Assembly (NCBI GenBank): GCA_001898505.1
Contig: MKTZ01000016.1
Location: 62,001 to 126,000 of the forward strand
From: Sphingobacteriales bacterium 50-39
GTDB lineage: Bacteria; Bacteroidota; Bacteroidia; Chitinophagales; Chitinophagaceae
Direction: 5' to 3'
Length of the DNA: 64,000 nucleotides
Below the pieces are notes generated by a model. It saw only the letters and a list, made by a program, of their open reading frames with translations, had not been told where the DNA came from and did not search any database. A program made the translations under genes and the position numbers. Positions 26,879 through 36,095 of the stretch are shown here, piece after piece (within the stretch, counting starts at the first letter, position 1; each line of letters opens with the position of its first letter).

Positions 26879-28777
26879 TCATTCTTTTTTTACCAGCACT
26901 ATCCTGTTGTGATCGGCCTTGTACAGCTGCTCATAGAATTTAACGAGACCCTCATAGTCCGATGGAGGGAAGCGCGCCATCGACTCTTCCCAGCTGCGGT
27001 AGAATAGTATCTTATCCGGCATGACCTTTACAGAAGCCGTGAACTTCCCGAACTTGCTGTCGATATGTGTGTCCTGGGGAACGGCCTCGGGCTGATAGCC
27101 GGCTGGAATATTGATGGTAATGCTGTCGATGTTCCGGAAAGCCTCGTCATCTATATAATCGTACTGCCGGGTTGAATCCTTTGGCAGGCGATAGTTGCTC
27201 CTGTTGAAAAGGTTGGGATTGATGAACAGTCTCTTCCCTGTGATATTGGCATAGTTGGGAGAAACCACGTGCAGATATTCCTTTACGGCAGGAAGGGCGC
27301 CTTTCTCTTCATCATAATGACTTTTCTCCACTTTGTAGGTCGGTAAATGGAAAAGACTATTCAAATATTTTTCCCGCTGTTCGTCGGAAGCACCATACAT
27401 AAGACCGTGAGGTCCCTCTTGGGGTATCCCACGATAAATAGTCGACACCTCGGCATCCAGATTCCCTTCACCATTGATGCTGGCATTGACCACACGGACG
27501 GCAGTATTATCCCGGGCTGTATAAGAGGGCGTGCTTACTACGTGAGCGCCTGTTTCATCGATGAGGAGCGCCTTACGGTCGCCTGTGAAGGACCCCATAT
27601 ATCCGGGCGACTTGGTCTGGTTTGTACATTCCAGCCAGATAGTATCCTTTCCCATCGGCACACAGGAAATCACATGGTTGCCTTGCGAACAGGGGAAATC
27701 CTCTATCAGTTTTGGAGCTTCCTCCCCCGCGAATATTTCCACATACTTGCCAGTAATCCCAGCTTCTCTCAACAATGCGATCATGTAATTGGACAATGCC
27801 TTGCAGTCCCCATATCTTTTTGTAGCAACATAATCCGCGGGGAAGGGCTGCCAGCCGCCAATACCAAGCTGAATGCTTATGTAGTGGGTATTCTTTTGCA
27901 GGAAATCGTATAGGGCATACACTTTTTCCCGGGGATCTTTAAGATTGTCGGTCAGTTCATGCACTTTCCTTTTAATGTCTTCAGGAAGTGCATCCCGGCC
28001 CTGCCGCAGCTGGTTGATGAATTTGCCATAGTCCTCCCAGGTAGACATATTACCCTTGTACCCTTCCACTTCAAAGTCTGAAGGCGCCATCAATACGTGC
28101 GGCATTACTTCATTCCATCTGGGGCCATGAGATTCCAGCGTACGTGCCGGCAGATTGGATACTTCCCAGGTATAGATCTTTTTATCCCCTGATATGGTGA
28201 TAACGGGTTCGTAATTGCAGTTCACCGCCTTGTAGCGAACTACGTAATCCTTGGGGGCAATGATCACATATTTACTGTGCTGGGTGGACACCTTGGTAGA
28301 CGCCAGAGGCTGCCAGCCGTGAAATCCCTGGATGCCGGATATCTCATCCTCTTCTTCATAACCTACCGTATAAGGATAAAGCTTATAATAAAAATTGTAT
28401 TCTTTGTATCGGGAGTCGTCCATCAGGCTGATCTCGCTGACGGCGCTTTTGTCCTCCATATCCTTTTTCTTGACATGCTTCAGCTCTTTACCCGTCGCAT
28501 CGTACAGGGTCATGGTGACAGAATTGATGGAGGTGTGCTTATCATAAAATGTAGCGAAGTCCCCAAGATAATCCCCATCTTCATTCAGAATGGTATAGAA
28601 ACGGTGCTCCTTCAGGATGACCTTCGAAGGGGATTTGATCTCCAGAATGTGCTCATCCTCCCGCACAACAGCCCGGGCATCCTTTTTCAGGCTGTCGGGG
28701 ATCAACAGGGCATTGTAAGATTGTGCAAAAAGACAGCCAGGGATTGTAAGAGTTAGAATTACGATCAGGATACGCAT
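26879..28777 (-). CDS. DUF3857 / transglutaminase-like protein with catalytic Cys
   Basis: A 632-residue exported protein (signal MRILIVILTLTIPGCLFAQ) with an N-terminal DUF3857 domain (about 45-210), a transglutaminase-like core (about 270-400) and a C-terminal beta domain. The catalytic motif is intact: YGDCKALSNYM (Cys325), then NHVISCV and a following Asp. Members are secreted Bacteroidota proteins of unknown substrate, possibly acting on peptide or glycopeptide amides. It is the third gene in a row of three paralogs, 5 bp after the second. Confidence 0.88.
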   Translation of the reverse strand: MRILIVILTLTIPGCLFAQSYNALLIPDSLKKDARAVVREDEHILEIKSPSKVILKEHRFYTILNEDGDYLGDFATFYDKHTSINSVTMTLYDATGKELKHVKKKDMEDKSAVSEISLMDDSRYKEYNFYYKLYPYTVGYEEEDEISGIQGFHGWQPLASTKVSTQHSKYVIIAPKDYVVRYKAVNCNYEPVITISGDKKIYTWEVSNLPARTLESHGPRWNEVMPHVLMAPSDFEVEGYKGNMSTWEDYGKFINQLRQGRDALPEDIKRKVHELTDNLKDPREKVYALYDFLQKNTHYISIQLGIGGWQPFPADYVATKRYGDCKALSNYMIALLREAGITGKYVEIFAGEEAPKLIEDFPCSQGNHVISCVPMGKDTIWLECTNQTKSPGYMGSFTGDRKALLIDETGAHVVSTPSYTARDNTAVRVVNASINGEGNLDAEVSTIYRGIPQEGPHGLMYGASDEQREKYLNSLFHLPTYKVEKSHYDEEKGALPAVKEYLHVVSPNYANITGKRLFINPNLFNRSNYRLPKDSTRQYDYIDDEAFRNIDSITINIPAGYQPEAVPQDTHIDSKFGKFTASVKVMPDKILFYRSWEESMARFPPSDYEGLVKFYEQLYKADHNRIVLVKKE

Positions 28778-28782
28778 AGGAT

Positions 28783-30798
28783 TTATTTTTTCTTTTTAAA
28801 CACGATCTGCTCGCTTTGCTTCTTTACGACAAAGGCAAAAAAGTCCCGCAGTGTACCATAGTCTTCCGGCTTGAAATTAGCCTTTTTCAACTGGATACGG
28901 CTTCGGAACTGGATACCATTATCATCCTTGGCGATCAGGTATTCGAAAAAACCTTCGTCCTCGTTGAAGGTCACTTTTGTGGATTTGGGGAGCTCGTCTA
29001 CCACATATCCGTCAGGGATCTCCATATTGAGCACAAAGGTCTCGTCAAACCCACAGGGCATTTCCACGGGGTAAACACGCTCGGCCGCCTTGAATGGGTT
29101 TTCCTTATAACCGTCCGACATCATGGGATTGAAATACACTATATCCTCCCCGTCGCTCTTCAGCTTTACATCATAATTGACAGTTACGGGATCATCTATC
29201 ATCTTCAGCGAGTCGATGGAAGAATTGGATATCTCCCATTCTGCCGGATAGGCCGTTTGAACTCCTTTGAAAAACTCCTTCTCCCCCTTGTCACGTACTT
29301 TTTCCCTTATGTCGGATGATTCGATATAACTTTTCGTGGATACCACCCTGCCGCTGAGCAATCCTTTGCCAGCCTCATTTGAAAAGAATACGGTGGTCAT
29401 GCTTTTTTCCCGAAGCGAGTCGGCTTCGAAATATACGGGTTGGGGGCTATCCGGATTGACGACACGAGCATGGCCGTTGTAACAATATTGAGGCAGATGG
29501 CCAAACCCTTCCCACGGCTGACTGGCATCCAGGTAATAGGTGGAAGAGTCGATGTCCAATTTGACGACCACATAATTGAACCTGCTTATCAGCGGATATA
29601 TTTCATTGGTGAACCCATTTGAACGGGTGCTGAGTATCACCGGATCGGCATTCAGATGGTCGTGTTTCAGCATCGCTACGAGCAGGAGGTTTAGATCGGC
29701 CTCATTTCCATTCCTGTTCTTAAACACTGTCTTGATCGGATTGGAAGTATACAGAGCGCCATGCGAGGTACAGGTAAAATTGTCCCTTACATAGGCATAG
29801 ATCTTTTTTGCCTGGTCCAGCGGCGAAGCAGCCCCTCTTGCAAGGTTCTTTATTTCGTCGTCCATCCAACCATTGTTGCTGTTGAGGTCGGCGCCAAAAT
29901 CCTCGTCTTTCATCAACCCCTGACACAAGGAAAACCAGTTGCCCATCTTGTCCTTCGGCATCGAGTTAGGGAACGAGTAACGGGCCAGCTGGAACTCTAT
30001 CTTCGAAATATAATTGCTGGCGGAGGTGGTATATCGTTCTGCCTTAAAAGATGGGATGTCCTTCATCGTATATTTTGTTTCGACAACCTCGTCAGTGATG
30101 TTACGCGTCTCATCCCTGTCCGCGCCGCCGGGGATGGTCAGATGGAAAGTCACACTCCTGGAGGAAGGAGCGCTCCTCTTAAAGGGCAGAAAACCCTGGG
30201 TAAGCGTGACGTATTGAAAAAAATTGGGGATGCTCACGTTGTACTCGCTGTACATACAGGGATAGATGCCCTGGAATGCCCATGGACGCAGGTTGTTGAA
30301 AAAATCGGACTCCAGCGTATAGGTATATTCGATGATGGAGCCTTCCTTCAACGCCGGGAAAGTAAATTTCTTCTGCGACAAATATTTGTTAACCTTGTCG
30401 ACGAAAATGGATTTATCATCCAGTTTGGTCTCTACCACTTTTCCGTTCTCGAGATTGTAAGTATACGCCTTAAGCCCCTCCAGTCTCTGACCGTAAGAAT
30501 TAGTCCCGAACAGCGGTATCTCTATGGTGGCGGCGTCGAAGCCCTTCTTGTTCAGGATTTTTATCCGTTTGAAATGTTTGAACTCCAGGGTAAACCAGCC
30601 TTTTACATTTCCTACGAATTCCGAGCTGGCGATGTCGGCGACGACTACGGCCTCAGCCGCCGTATCATAGGAAGGGGCCTTGACGTCAAAATCCGCGGGG
30701 GATATTTTTCCGAATTTGACAGGTGGCTTGTCCTGGGCATGGAGAAAAGCGCTCAATAATAGGCATAGCATCAAGGTAGTAGTTCTTTGCGCGGTCAT
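28783..30798 (-). CDS. DUF3857 / transglutaminase-like protein, catalytic Cys missing
   Basis: A 671-residue exported paralog (signal MTAQRTTTLMLCLLLSAFLHAQ). DUF3857 lies at about 50-240 (ILNKKGFDAATIEIPLF), the transglutaminase-like core at about 330-450, and the C-terminal domain ends DFFAFVVKKQSEQIVFKKKK. In the core the position of the active-site Cys reads NGNEADLNLLL, so Cys is replaced by Glu. The fold may serve binding only. It has the same ending as the next upstream paralog, from which it is probably duplicated. Confidence 0.87.
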   Translation of the reverse strand: MTAQRTTTLMLCLLLSAFLHAQDKPPVKFGKISPADFDVKAPSYDTAAEAVVVADIASSEFVGNVKGWFTLEFKHFKRIKILNKKGFDAATIEIPLFGTNSYGQRLEGLKAYTYNLENGKVVETKLDDKSIFVDKVNKYLSQKKFTFPALKEGSIIEYTYTLESDFFNNLRPWAFQGIYPCMYSEYNVSIPNFFQYVTLTQGFLPFKRSAPSSRSVTFHLTIPGGADRDETRNITDEVVETKYTMKDIPSFKAERYTTSASNYISKIEFQLARYSFPNSMPKDKMGNWFSLCQGLMKDEDFGADLNSNNGWMDDEIKNLARGAASPLDQAKKIYAYVRDNFTCTSHGALYTSNPIKTVFKNRNGNEADLNLLLVAMLKHDHLNADPVILSTRSNGFTNEIYPLISRFNYVVVKLDIDSSTYYLDASQPWEGFGHLPQYCYNGHARVVNPDSPQPVYFEADSLREKSMTTVFFSNEAGKGLLSGRVVSTKSYIESSDIREKVRDKGEKEFFKGVQTAYPAEWEISNSSIDSLKMIDDPVTVNYDVKLKSDGEDIVYFNPMMSDGYKENPFKAAERVYPVEMPCGFDETFVLNMEIPDGYVVDELPKSTKVTFNEDEGFFEYLIAKDDNGIQFRSRIQLKKANFKPEDYGTLRDFFAFVVKKQSEQIVFKKKK

Positions 30799-30857
30799 GG
30801 AGTTTGATTTATGGTTTATCGATCGGCCACCGGACCTGTGTTCCGCCTGGCCAGGGT

Positions 30858-32897
30858 CTACTTCTTTTTGAGGATGATCTGCTCACTCTGCTTCTTGACG
30901 ACAAAAGCATAGAAATCACGCAGGCTGGCATAATCATCCGCGGGAAAATTGGCTTTATTAAGCTTTATCCTGCATCTCAGCTGTATCATATTATCCTGTC
31001 TGGCAATGAGATATTCAAAGGACCCCTCGTCGCCGTTAAGCGCCACCCGTGCGGATTTAGGCAGTTCCTCGACGTCATAACCCTCAGGTATCTCAAGGTT
31101 CAGCAGATAGAGATTATCCGTGGTATACGGCATTTCCACGGGGTATTTCCTGTCGGCTGCCTTAAAAGGGTTCTCCCGCTGGATATCTCCGAAGAATGGG
31201 TTGAAATACAGCATGGAAGCACCGGAAGCCTGTTTTAGTGCAAAGGAATAGCGGACGGTAATGGGGTCCTCTTTTTTGTCCAGCGAATCCAGGTTCGTTT
31301 GCCCGAGCTCGAGATCTTCCCCATAAGAGGTTTGTATCTTTTTGAAATATTCCTTTTCTCCAATGTCGCTCACCCGCCGGCGAACATTGTATGATTCAAC
31401 GGGTCCCAGCACGGCCTGATAGGTGCCTTCGAGCCCACCCGCTCCATTGATCAAAAAGACCATGGTCGTTCTTTTTTCATGGAGGGAATCAGCTTCGAAA
31501 TAGACGGATCCTGAATCCTTGTCACTGATGACCCGCGCGTGTCCGTTATAACAGTTCCCGGCCAGCTGACCGAATCCTAACTCAGGATGTGCGGCATCGA
31601 GATAATACACAACACCGCCAAGAGATAATCTTACTATCACATAGTTCAGTCTGTCCAAAATAGGATACTTGGCGAGATTGAATCCATATTCACGCGTGCT
31701 AAGGAGGACAGGGTCGGCCTGGAATCCCTTCTGCCGGAGCATGGCAGCCAGCAGCAGATTGATATCTCCAACGGTACCGCTGTTCTTTTTGAGTACATCA
31801 TGAAGATCGGTCTTGATACGGGCATAGTAATGATCCGTACAGGTGAAATGCTCCTCTGTATAATAATAAATGGCCTTGGCCTGTCCCAGCGGTTCACTGA
31901 CGCCTGCCGTGATCTTGGCCAACAGAGCGTTCAACCAATCTTTGTCATCGGTCAACGGCTCTCCAAAGTCTTCCCGCTTAAGTAACTCCTCGGTGGCCTT
32001 TGCCCATGTGTTCGTGTGATCATGATAGTCGCTGCCATCATACGTTTTCGAAAGCTGGAAAGATATCCGGTCGAGATAGTTCCTTGGTGTGGAGAGGTAG
32101 CCCTCTTCCTTTAAAGGAGGAATATTTTTCATGACCCATCGGTGCTTGGTCGTGTTGGCATTCACAAAAAAGGTCTTTTCACCGCTGATAATGCCGCCAA
32201 CGTTTTCTTTTTCCGTCAGACTGTAAGATGCATGCCCTTCGCTGCCTTTGTCTATATCGAATGGATGAACGCCCTGTCTGACTACCACATAAAACAATGC
32301 CTGGGGGATCTCGACCTCGTATTCGCTGTTCAGACAGGGATATTCGGAGGATTGGAACTCCCATGAAGGGAGATTGTAATTGTAGGGAGAGGTCATCGTA
32401 TACGTATATTCGATAATCGAACCTTCCCGTACGGCAGGTAGCGTAAACTTTTTTTCGATGTGGTTCTTGTCCTTTCTGTCCTCAAAAATGTCTTTTTTAT
32501 CCAGGCGGACCTCCGACACTACCCCATTATCCAGGTTATAGGTAGCGGCGGCAATATTGTCCACTGTCTCGGGATCATTATCCTTTGTATAAAGAGTTAC
32601 CTCCACCTTGGCCAGGTCAAACGCCTTCTTATTCAATATCTGGATACGTGTATGCAATTGATAGACATAGGAGAACCATCCATTTTTATTACCCACGAAA
32701 TGTGTAGCCCCATAGTCGGAAAGGATCACGGCGCCGACGCTGGTATCGATGATGGGCCCCGCAGGGGTCTTGAAATCACCCGGATTAGGCTTGACGAACT
32801 GAAGTTTTGATTTGTCCTGAGCGACGCAATACCTTTGCAAGAGAGATAGAAATAAGATACTTACGATCAGTACAATCGGCCTTGGGGGTTTCATCAT
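30858..32897 (-). CDS. DUF3857 / transglutaminase-like protein, catalytic Cys missing
   Basis: A 679-residue exported paralog from the ATG at 32897; the frame reaches 32948, but a signal peptide starts at MMKPPRPIVLIVSILFLSLL. The order DUF3857, transglutaminase-like core and C-terminal domain is as in the neighbour, and the C-terminus is nearly the same (DFYAFVVKKQSEQIILKKK). The active-site Cys position reads SGTVGDINLLL, so Cys is replaced by Val. It is the first gene of the three-gene row. Confidence 0.86.
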   Translation of the reverse strand: MMKPPRPIVLIVSILFLSLLQRYCVAQDKSKLQFVKPNPGDFKTPAGPIIDTSVGAVILSDYGATHFVGNKNGWFSYVYQLHTRIQILNKKAFDLAKVEVTLYTKDNDPETVDNIAAATYNLDNGVVSEVRLDKKDIFEDRKDKNHIEKKFTLPAVREGSIIEYTYTMTSPYNYNLPSWEFQSSEYPCLNSEYEVEIPQALFYVVVRQGVHPFDIDKGSEGHASYSLTEKENVGGIISGEKTFFVNANTTKHRWVMKNIPPLKEEGYLSTPRNYLDRISFQLSKTYDGSDYHDHTNTWAKATEELLKREDFGEPLTDDKDWLNALLAKITAGVSEPLGQAKAIYYYTEEHFTCTDHYYARIKTDLHDVLKKNSGTVGDINLLLAAMLRQKGFQADPVLLSTREYGFNLAKYPILDRLNYVIVRLSLGGVVYYLDAAHPELGFGQLAGNCYNGHARVISDKDSGSVYFEADSLHEKRTTMVFLINGAGGLEGTYQAVLGPVESYNVRRRVSDIGEKEYFKKIQTSYGEDLELGQTNLDSLDKKEDPITVRYSFALKQASGASMLYFNPFFGDIQRENPFKAADRKYPVEMPYTTDNLYLLNLEIPEGYDVEELPKSARVALNGDEGSFEYLIARQDNMIQLRCRIKLNKANFPADDYASLRDFYAFVVKKQSEQIILKKK

Positions 32898-32982
32898 ATA
32901 AGGGTTAAAACATAGATATAACCATTGTAAAATATAAAAATTACCCAACTTCGGGTACTCCCGGAGGATTTAAATAATACAC

Positions 32983-33933
32983 TTGACAAAAAATAATCAT
33001 ACGAAATGGATAAAAGAGGCAACCCGTGAGCTGGGATTCGACTATTGCGGTATTGCCAGGGCCGAACCGCTGGATGAGGATGCCAGGCGGCTGGAACGTT
33101 GGCTGAACAAGGGTATGCACGGGTCTATGCATTATATGGCCAACCACTTCGACCTTCGGGTCGATCCCTGCAAGCTGGTGCCGGGGGCCAGATCGGTCAT
33201 TACGCTGCTGCTGAATTATTTTCCCGGAAGGGAGGCATTGCCGGGATCATCCGGAGACTCTTCCCCCCGGATATCCAAGTACGCTTACGGCAAAGATTAT
33301 CATGAGGTGATCCGTGGCAAGCTGAACCTGCTGCTTCAGCGTATGCGCACTTCTATCGGAGAGATAGAAGGACGGGGATTTGTAGATAGCGCGCCGGTAC
33401 TGGAGAGGAGTTGGGCGGTGCGCAGCGGATTAGGCTGGGTGGGAAAGAATGGTAATCTTCTTCACAAGCAGGCAGGGTCTTTTTTCTTTATTGCCACGCT
33501 TATTGTAGACCTCGAGCTTGAATACGACGTCGCCTTTGCGGGGGATTATTGCGGCACCTGCCGGAAATGCATCGACGCCTGCCCTACGAATGCCATTTCG
33601 GAAGACAAGGTGGTGGACGGCAGTCAGTGTATCTCTTATTTTACCATCGAGCTGAAAGACCTGCTGATCCCCGAGAACATGAAGGGGAAGTTCCAGAACT
33701 GGCTTTTTGGATGTGATACCTGTCAGGACGTATGTCCCTGGAACAGGTTCTCGAAACCTACCACAGAAACTGCTTTTTCTCCCATCCCTGCTATCCTTCA
33801 TTTCAAGACGGCCGAATGGGAAGAGCTGACGGAAGAAAGCTTTAAGGAAATATTTCGTCATTCTCCATTGAAAAGGGCCCGTTGGGCCGGTATACGGCGT
33901 AACCTACGGTTCATAAGTCCGGATCAGGACTGA
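32983..33933 (+). CDS. queG: epoxyqueuosine reductase
   Basis: A 316-residue protein read from a TTG start (no ATG fits; the family N-terminus WIKEATRELGFDYCGIAR follows). It performs the last step of queuosine synthesis in tRNA, reducing epoxyqueuosine with a cobalamin and two [4Fe-4S] clusters. The cluster ligands are clear: CGTCRKCIDACP (about 187-198) and CDTCQDVCPW (about 246-255), with a further Cys in SQCISYFT. The C-terminal HEAT-like repeat found in longer homologues is only partly present. It is convergent with the beta-barrel gene next to it. Confidence 0.95.
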   Translation: MTKNNHTKWIKEATRELGFDYCGIARAEPLDEDARRLERWLNKGMHGSMHYMANHFDLRVDPCKLVPGARSVITLLLNYFPGREALPGSSGDSSPRISKYAYGKDYHEVIRGKLNLLLQRMRTSIGEIEGRGFVDSAPVLERSWAVRSGLGWVGKNGNLLHKQAGSFFFIATLIVDLELEYDVAFAGDYCGTCRKCIDACPTNAISEDKVVDGSQCISYFTIELKDLLIPENMKGKFQNWLFGCDTCQDVCPWNRFSKPTTETAFSPIPAILHFKTAEWEELTEESFKEIFRHSPLKRARWAGIRRNLRFISPDQD

Positions 33934-35373
33934 TTATTTTTTCGCTTTTCCCGGGATCAGCACGATGCGGATACCCCCATAGAACAGATGCTGTCCGATG
34001 GTGCTTTGACGTTGCAGGCTGGTAAGACCGTACTGGATCTGGGGGCCTGCCTGGAGCCGCATATTTTTGATGGGCAGCCCTACCAGTAAGGCAGTGGACA
34101 GGTTGAGCTGTGTCTTATTGGCCATGTTTCCCTGATCCTTATAAAAGACCCCTGATTTTGCGTTGTAGTATATGGAGTTGGAACTTACCAGGTAGGATAA
34201 AGACAATCCATTCTCCCAGAAGAGAGGCAGGTTACGGCTATGATTAACCTTCCAGAGGACGGATGCCGGCATCTCCAGGAAATAATAACGGTTGACAAAA
34301 ACATCCATGCTCCCTACGGAATAATAGGGATAGACACCGGAGTTTGGCGCTGTACCTGGCGATTGCTGGGAAGAGAACAAGGTTGAGGCCCGATAGAGGG
34401 AAGAAGGGTCATTATATACTGCATCGCCTATCTGCTGCCTGGTGGAATAATAGTGCAGGTTCAGCCCCAGCGAAAGGGTCAGGGATTTTGAAAAAGGTCT
34501 TTGCGCGATGATGCCTGCCCAATAGGAAATATCGGGTTGTACTCCGGAGACCGGCGCTTTGTAAGCCGCGTTGACGGGCATGGGGGCCGCCATCGCCTGC
34601 ACGTCGGAAGCCGCCACGGTCGGCTGCCGGAATAAGGAAGAATTTAGCGACGATGCCCCTATCCCGCCTGCAAAGCCTACCTCCCAAATGTATTTGGGTT
34701 TAAGGTTAATGGGAGTCCTGGCGGCTGCCGTTGTGGAAGAGCTGGCAAGACGGGATGCTGCAGGAGCGGCAAACTGGTGATCGAAGGATCGCAGGTCTGG
34801 TAATCCGGCATGCGCCGGGGTTCTGGGGGATGCCATGTCTTGGCGGGCTACATCCGGGCGGGTCAGCGGATCGGATGAAGAAATCATATTCTGGCGGGCC
34901 ACCGGATCGGATGAGGAAGTCATATAAGTTCCTGCGATGGTGGGAGTCTTGTCTTGCGGCCGCGCCGGGTCATCTGTCAGCGTGGGTTTATTCGCTGGTA
35001 CGTGCGTATTTGATGTCGGGATCTCTTTCCTGGTTTTTTCTCCGGGCGCAGTCCGGGCGACTGATGGCGTCTGGGTTGATGCCGCAGCCTTATTATCAGG
35101 CATTGAAGATGCCGGTGCGGACACAGGCGCCGGAGCATGCTGAACCACCTGAACTGCCGGGGTGGTCCGGTGTTTTGAAAAGTAGATCATTCCGGCTCCT
35201 GCCAGCCCTAACGACGGCAAAAGAAAAAACCAGAAAAGAGGCAGACGGCGTCTCCTTTTTTCGTTGACGGCCCGCTCCACTCTGGTCCAGACAGCTTCTG
35301 AAGGACTGAATGACAGCTCTTCCAGCTTTTTCTGTACTTCATTCTCGAATTTAGGGTCGTGCATACGTTTCAT
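33934..35373 (-). CDS. membrane-anchored anti-sigma-like protein with C-terminal beta-barrel
   Basis: A 479-residue protein. The N-terminus (1-42) is a charged cytoplasmic segment (EVQKKLEELSFSPSEAVWTRVERAV) like the start of many Bacteroidota anti-sigma proteins. A single helix follows (about 43-66, LPLFWFFLLPSLGLAGAGMI). Then comes a Pro/Ala/Ser/Thr-rich linker (about 70-225) with repeated SSSDP...ARQ(N/D)M units, and a C-terminal region (about 230-479) of outer-membrane beta-barrel type (YIWEVGFAGGIG, YFLEMPASVLWKV, GQHLFYGGIRIVLIP). Its first 23 nt overlap the sigma gene, so translation is coupled. I infer that it binds the sigma factor; no direct motif proves that. Confidence 0.72.
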   Translation of the reverse strand: MKRMHDPKFENEVQKKLEELSFSPSEAVWTRVERAVNEKRRRRLPLFWFFLLPSLGLAGAGMIYFSKHRTTPAVQVVQHAPAPVSAPASSMPDNKAAASTQTPSVARTAPGEKTRKEIPTSNTHVPANKPTLTDDPARPQDKTPTIAGTYMTSSSDPVARQNMISSSDPLTRPDVARQDMASPRTPAHAGLPDLRSFDHQFAAPAASRLASSSTTAAARTPINLKPKYIWEVGFAGGIGASSLNSSLFRQPTVAASDVQAMAAPMPVNAAYKAPVSGVQPDISYWAGIIAQRPFSKSLTLSLGLNLHYYSTRQQIGDAVYNDPSSLYRASTLFSSQQSPGTAPNSGVYPYYSVGSMDVFVNRYYFLEMPASVLWKVNHSRNLPLFWENGLSLSYLVSSNSIYYNAKSGVFYKDQGNMANKTQLNLSTALLVGLPIKNMRLQAGPQIQYGLTSLQRQSTIGQHLFYGGIRIVLIPGKAKK

Positions 35374-35911
35374 TTTTGGTTACGGCCGATAGTTTTTTTA
35401 TCCAGCTTATCAGCAAGGCCCTTGCCCTTGCATACTGGCTGCGGGAAGTGCCTTCATTAATACCCAGGATCTTCCCTATCTCCACATGGCTGTATCCTTC
35501 TACGGCGTGCAAGTTGAATATGGCCTGATATCCTGGCGGTAATTGACGGATCAATTCCGCCAGTTCCTTTGTGCTCATTGTTATTTCCGGGTCGTCATCA
35601 GAGACCGGATGAAGTACTCCATCTGTAAAAAGAAGCTCGGTCTGATAACGGCTGTTCTTTTTCAGGTAATTGATCGCGGTATTGACCATGATCCTTCTTA
35701 CCCACCCGCCCAGCTCACCGGAAAAACTGAATTGATGCAAATTCTTAAACACCATTATAAACCCCTCTTGCAGAACATCTTCTGCATCAACCATGGATTT
35801 AGTATAGCGATAGCATACCCCCAGCATTGTCCCCGCAAAATGCTCATACAGCCGTCTTTGAGCAGCCGTATCCCCCCTCAAACAGTCTTTTACCAGCTGG
35901 TGATAATCCAT
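35351..35911 (-). CDS. ECF-type RNA polymerase sigma factor
   Basis: A 186-residue sigma-70 family protein. Region 2 is at about 20-90 (LYEHFAGTMLGVCYRYTKSMVDAEDVLQEGFIMVF), and region 4 at about 120-175 (LPPGYQAIFNLHAVEGYSHVEIGKILGINEGTSRSQ). The latter is typical of the Bacteroidota ECF group whose members also bear overlapping anti-sigma genes. The next gene overlaps its end and probably encodes its regulator. The target promoters are not visible here. Confidence 0.94.
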   Translation of the reverse strand: MDYHQLVKDCLRGDTAAQRRLYEHFAGTMLGVCYRYTKSMVDAEDVLQEGFIMVFKNLHQFSFSGELGGWVRRIMVNTAINYLKKNSRYQTELLFTDGVLHPVSDDDPEITMSTKELAELIRQLPPGYQAIFNLHAVEGYSHVEIGKILGINEGTSRSQYARARALLISWIKKLSAVTKNETYARP

Positions 35912-35983
35912 TCCTTCTTTGGTTAATATCCGTAAAACGCGTTCCCTGAAATTATTGACAATTAATTTGCACGAACCGTTGCA

Positions 35984-36029
35984 TCTTCAGGAACCCCTGA
36001 AAGGGGTTCGTCCGAAGGACAGACATTAG
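35984..36029 (+). repeat. paired-hairpin repeat, copy 2
   Basis: TTCAGGAACCCCTGAAAGGGGTTC is followed by GTCCGAAGGAC and AGACATTAG. GAACCCCT (35991-35998) pairs with AGGGGTTC (36002-36009), and GTCC with GGAC around GAA. The same frame recurs at 63766-63808 with compensating changes in the stems. Confidence 0.68.
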
Positions 36030-36035
36030 CGGTTT

Positions 36036-36076
36036 GCGGGAATTGGGCTAAATTTTTCCCGAAGACCAATTCCCGC
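36036..36076. promoter_or_regulatory. inverted repeat and candidate operator before bioA
   Basis: GCGGGAATTGG (36036-36046) and CCAATTCCCGC (36066-36076) are perfect 11-bp arms around 19 bp. The dyad covers the expected -33 region of bioA. A biotin-responsive repressor (BirA-type) is a reasonable candidate, but no matching known consensus is claimed. Confidence 0.45.
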
Positions 36077-36080
36077 ACAT

Positions 36081-36088
36081 TAAATTTG
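36081..36088 (+). promoter_or_regulatory. -7 box for bioA
   Basis: TAAATTTG is an exact TAnnTTTG match, only 7 bp before the ATG at 36096. A start at this ATG would give an almost leaderless mRNA; the second in-frame ATG (36114) would leave a short leader. It lies inside the dyad-controlled region. Confidence 0.5.
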
Positions 36089-36095
36089 CCCCCTC

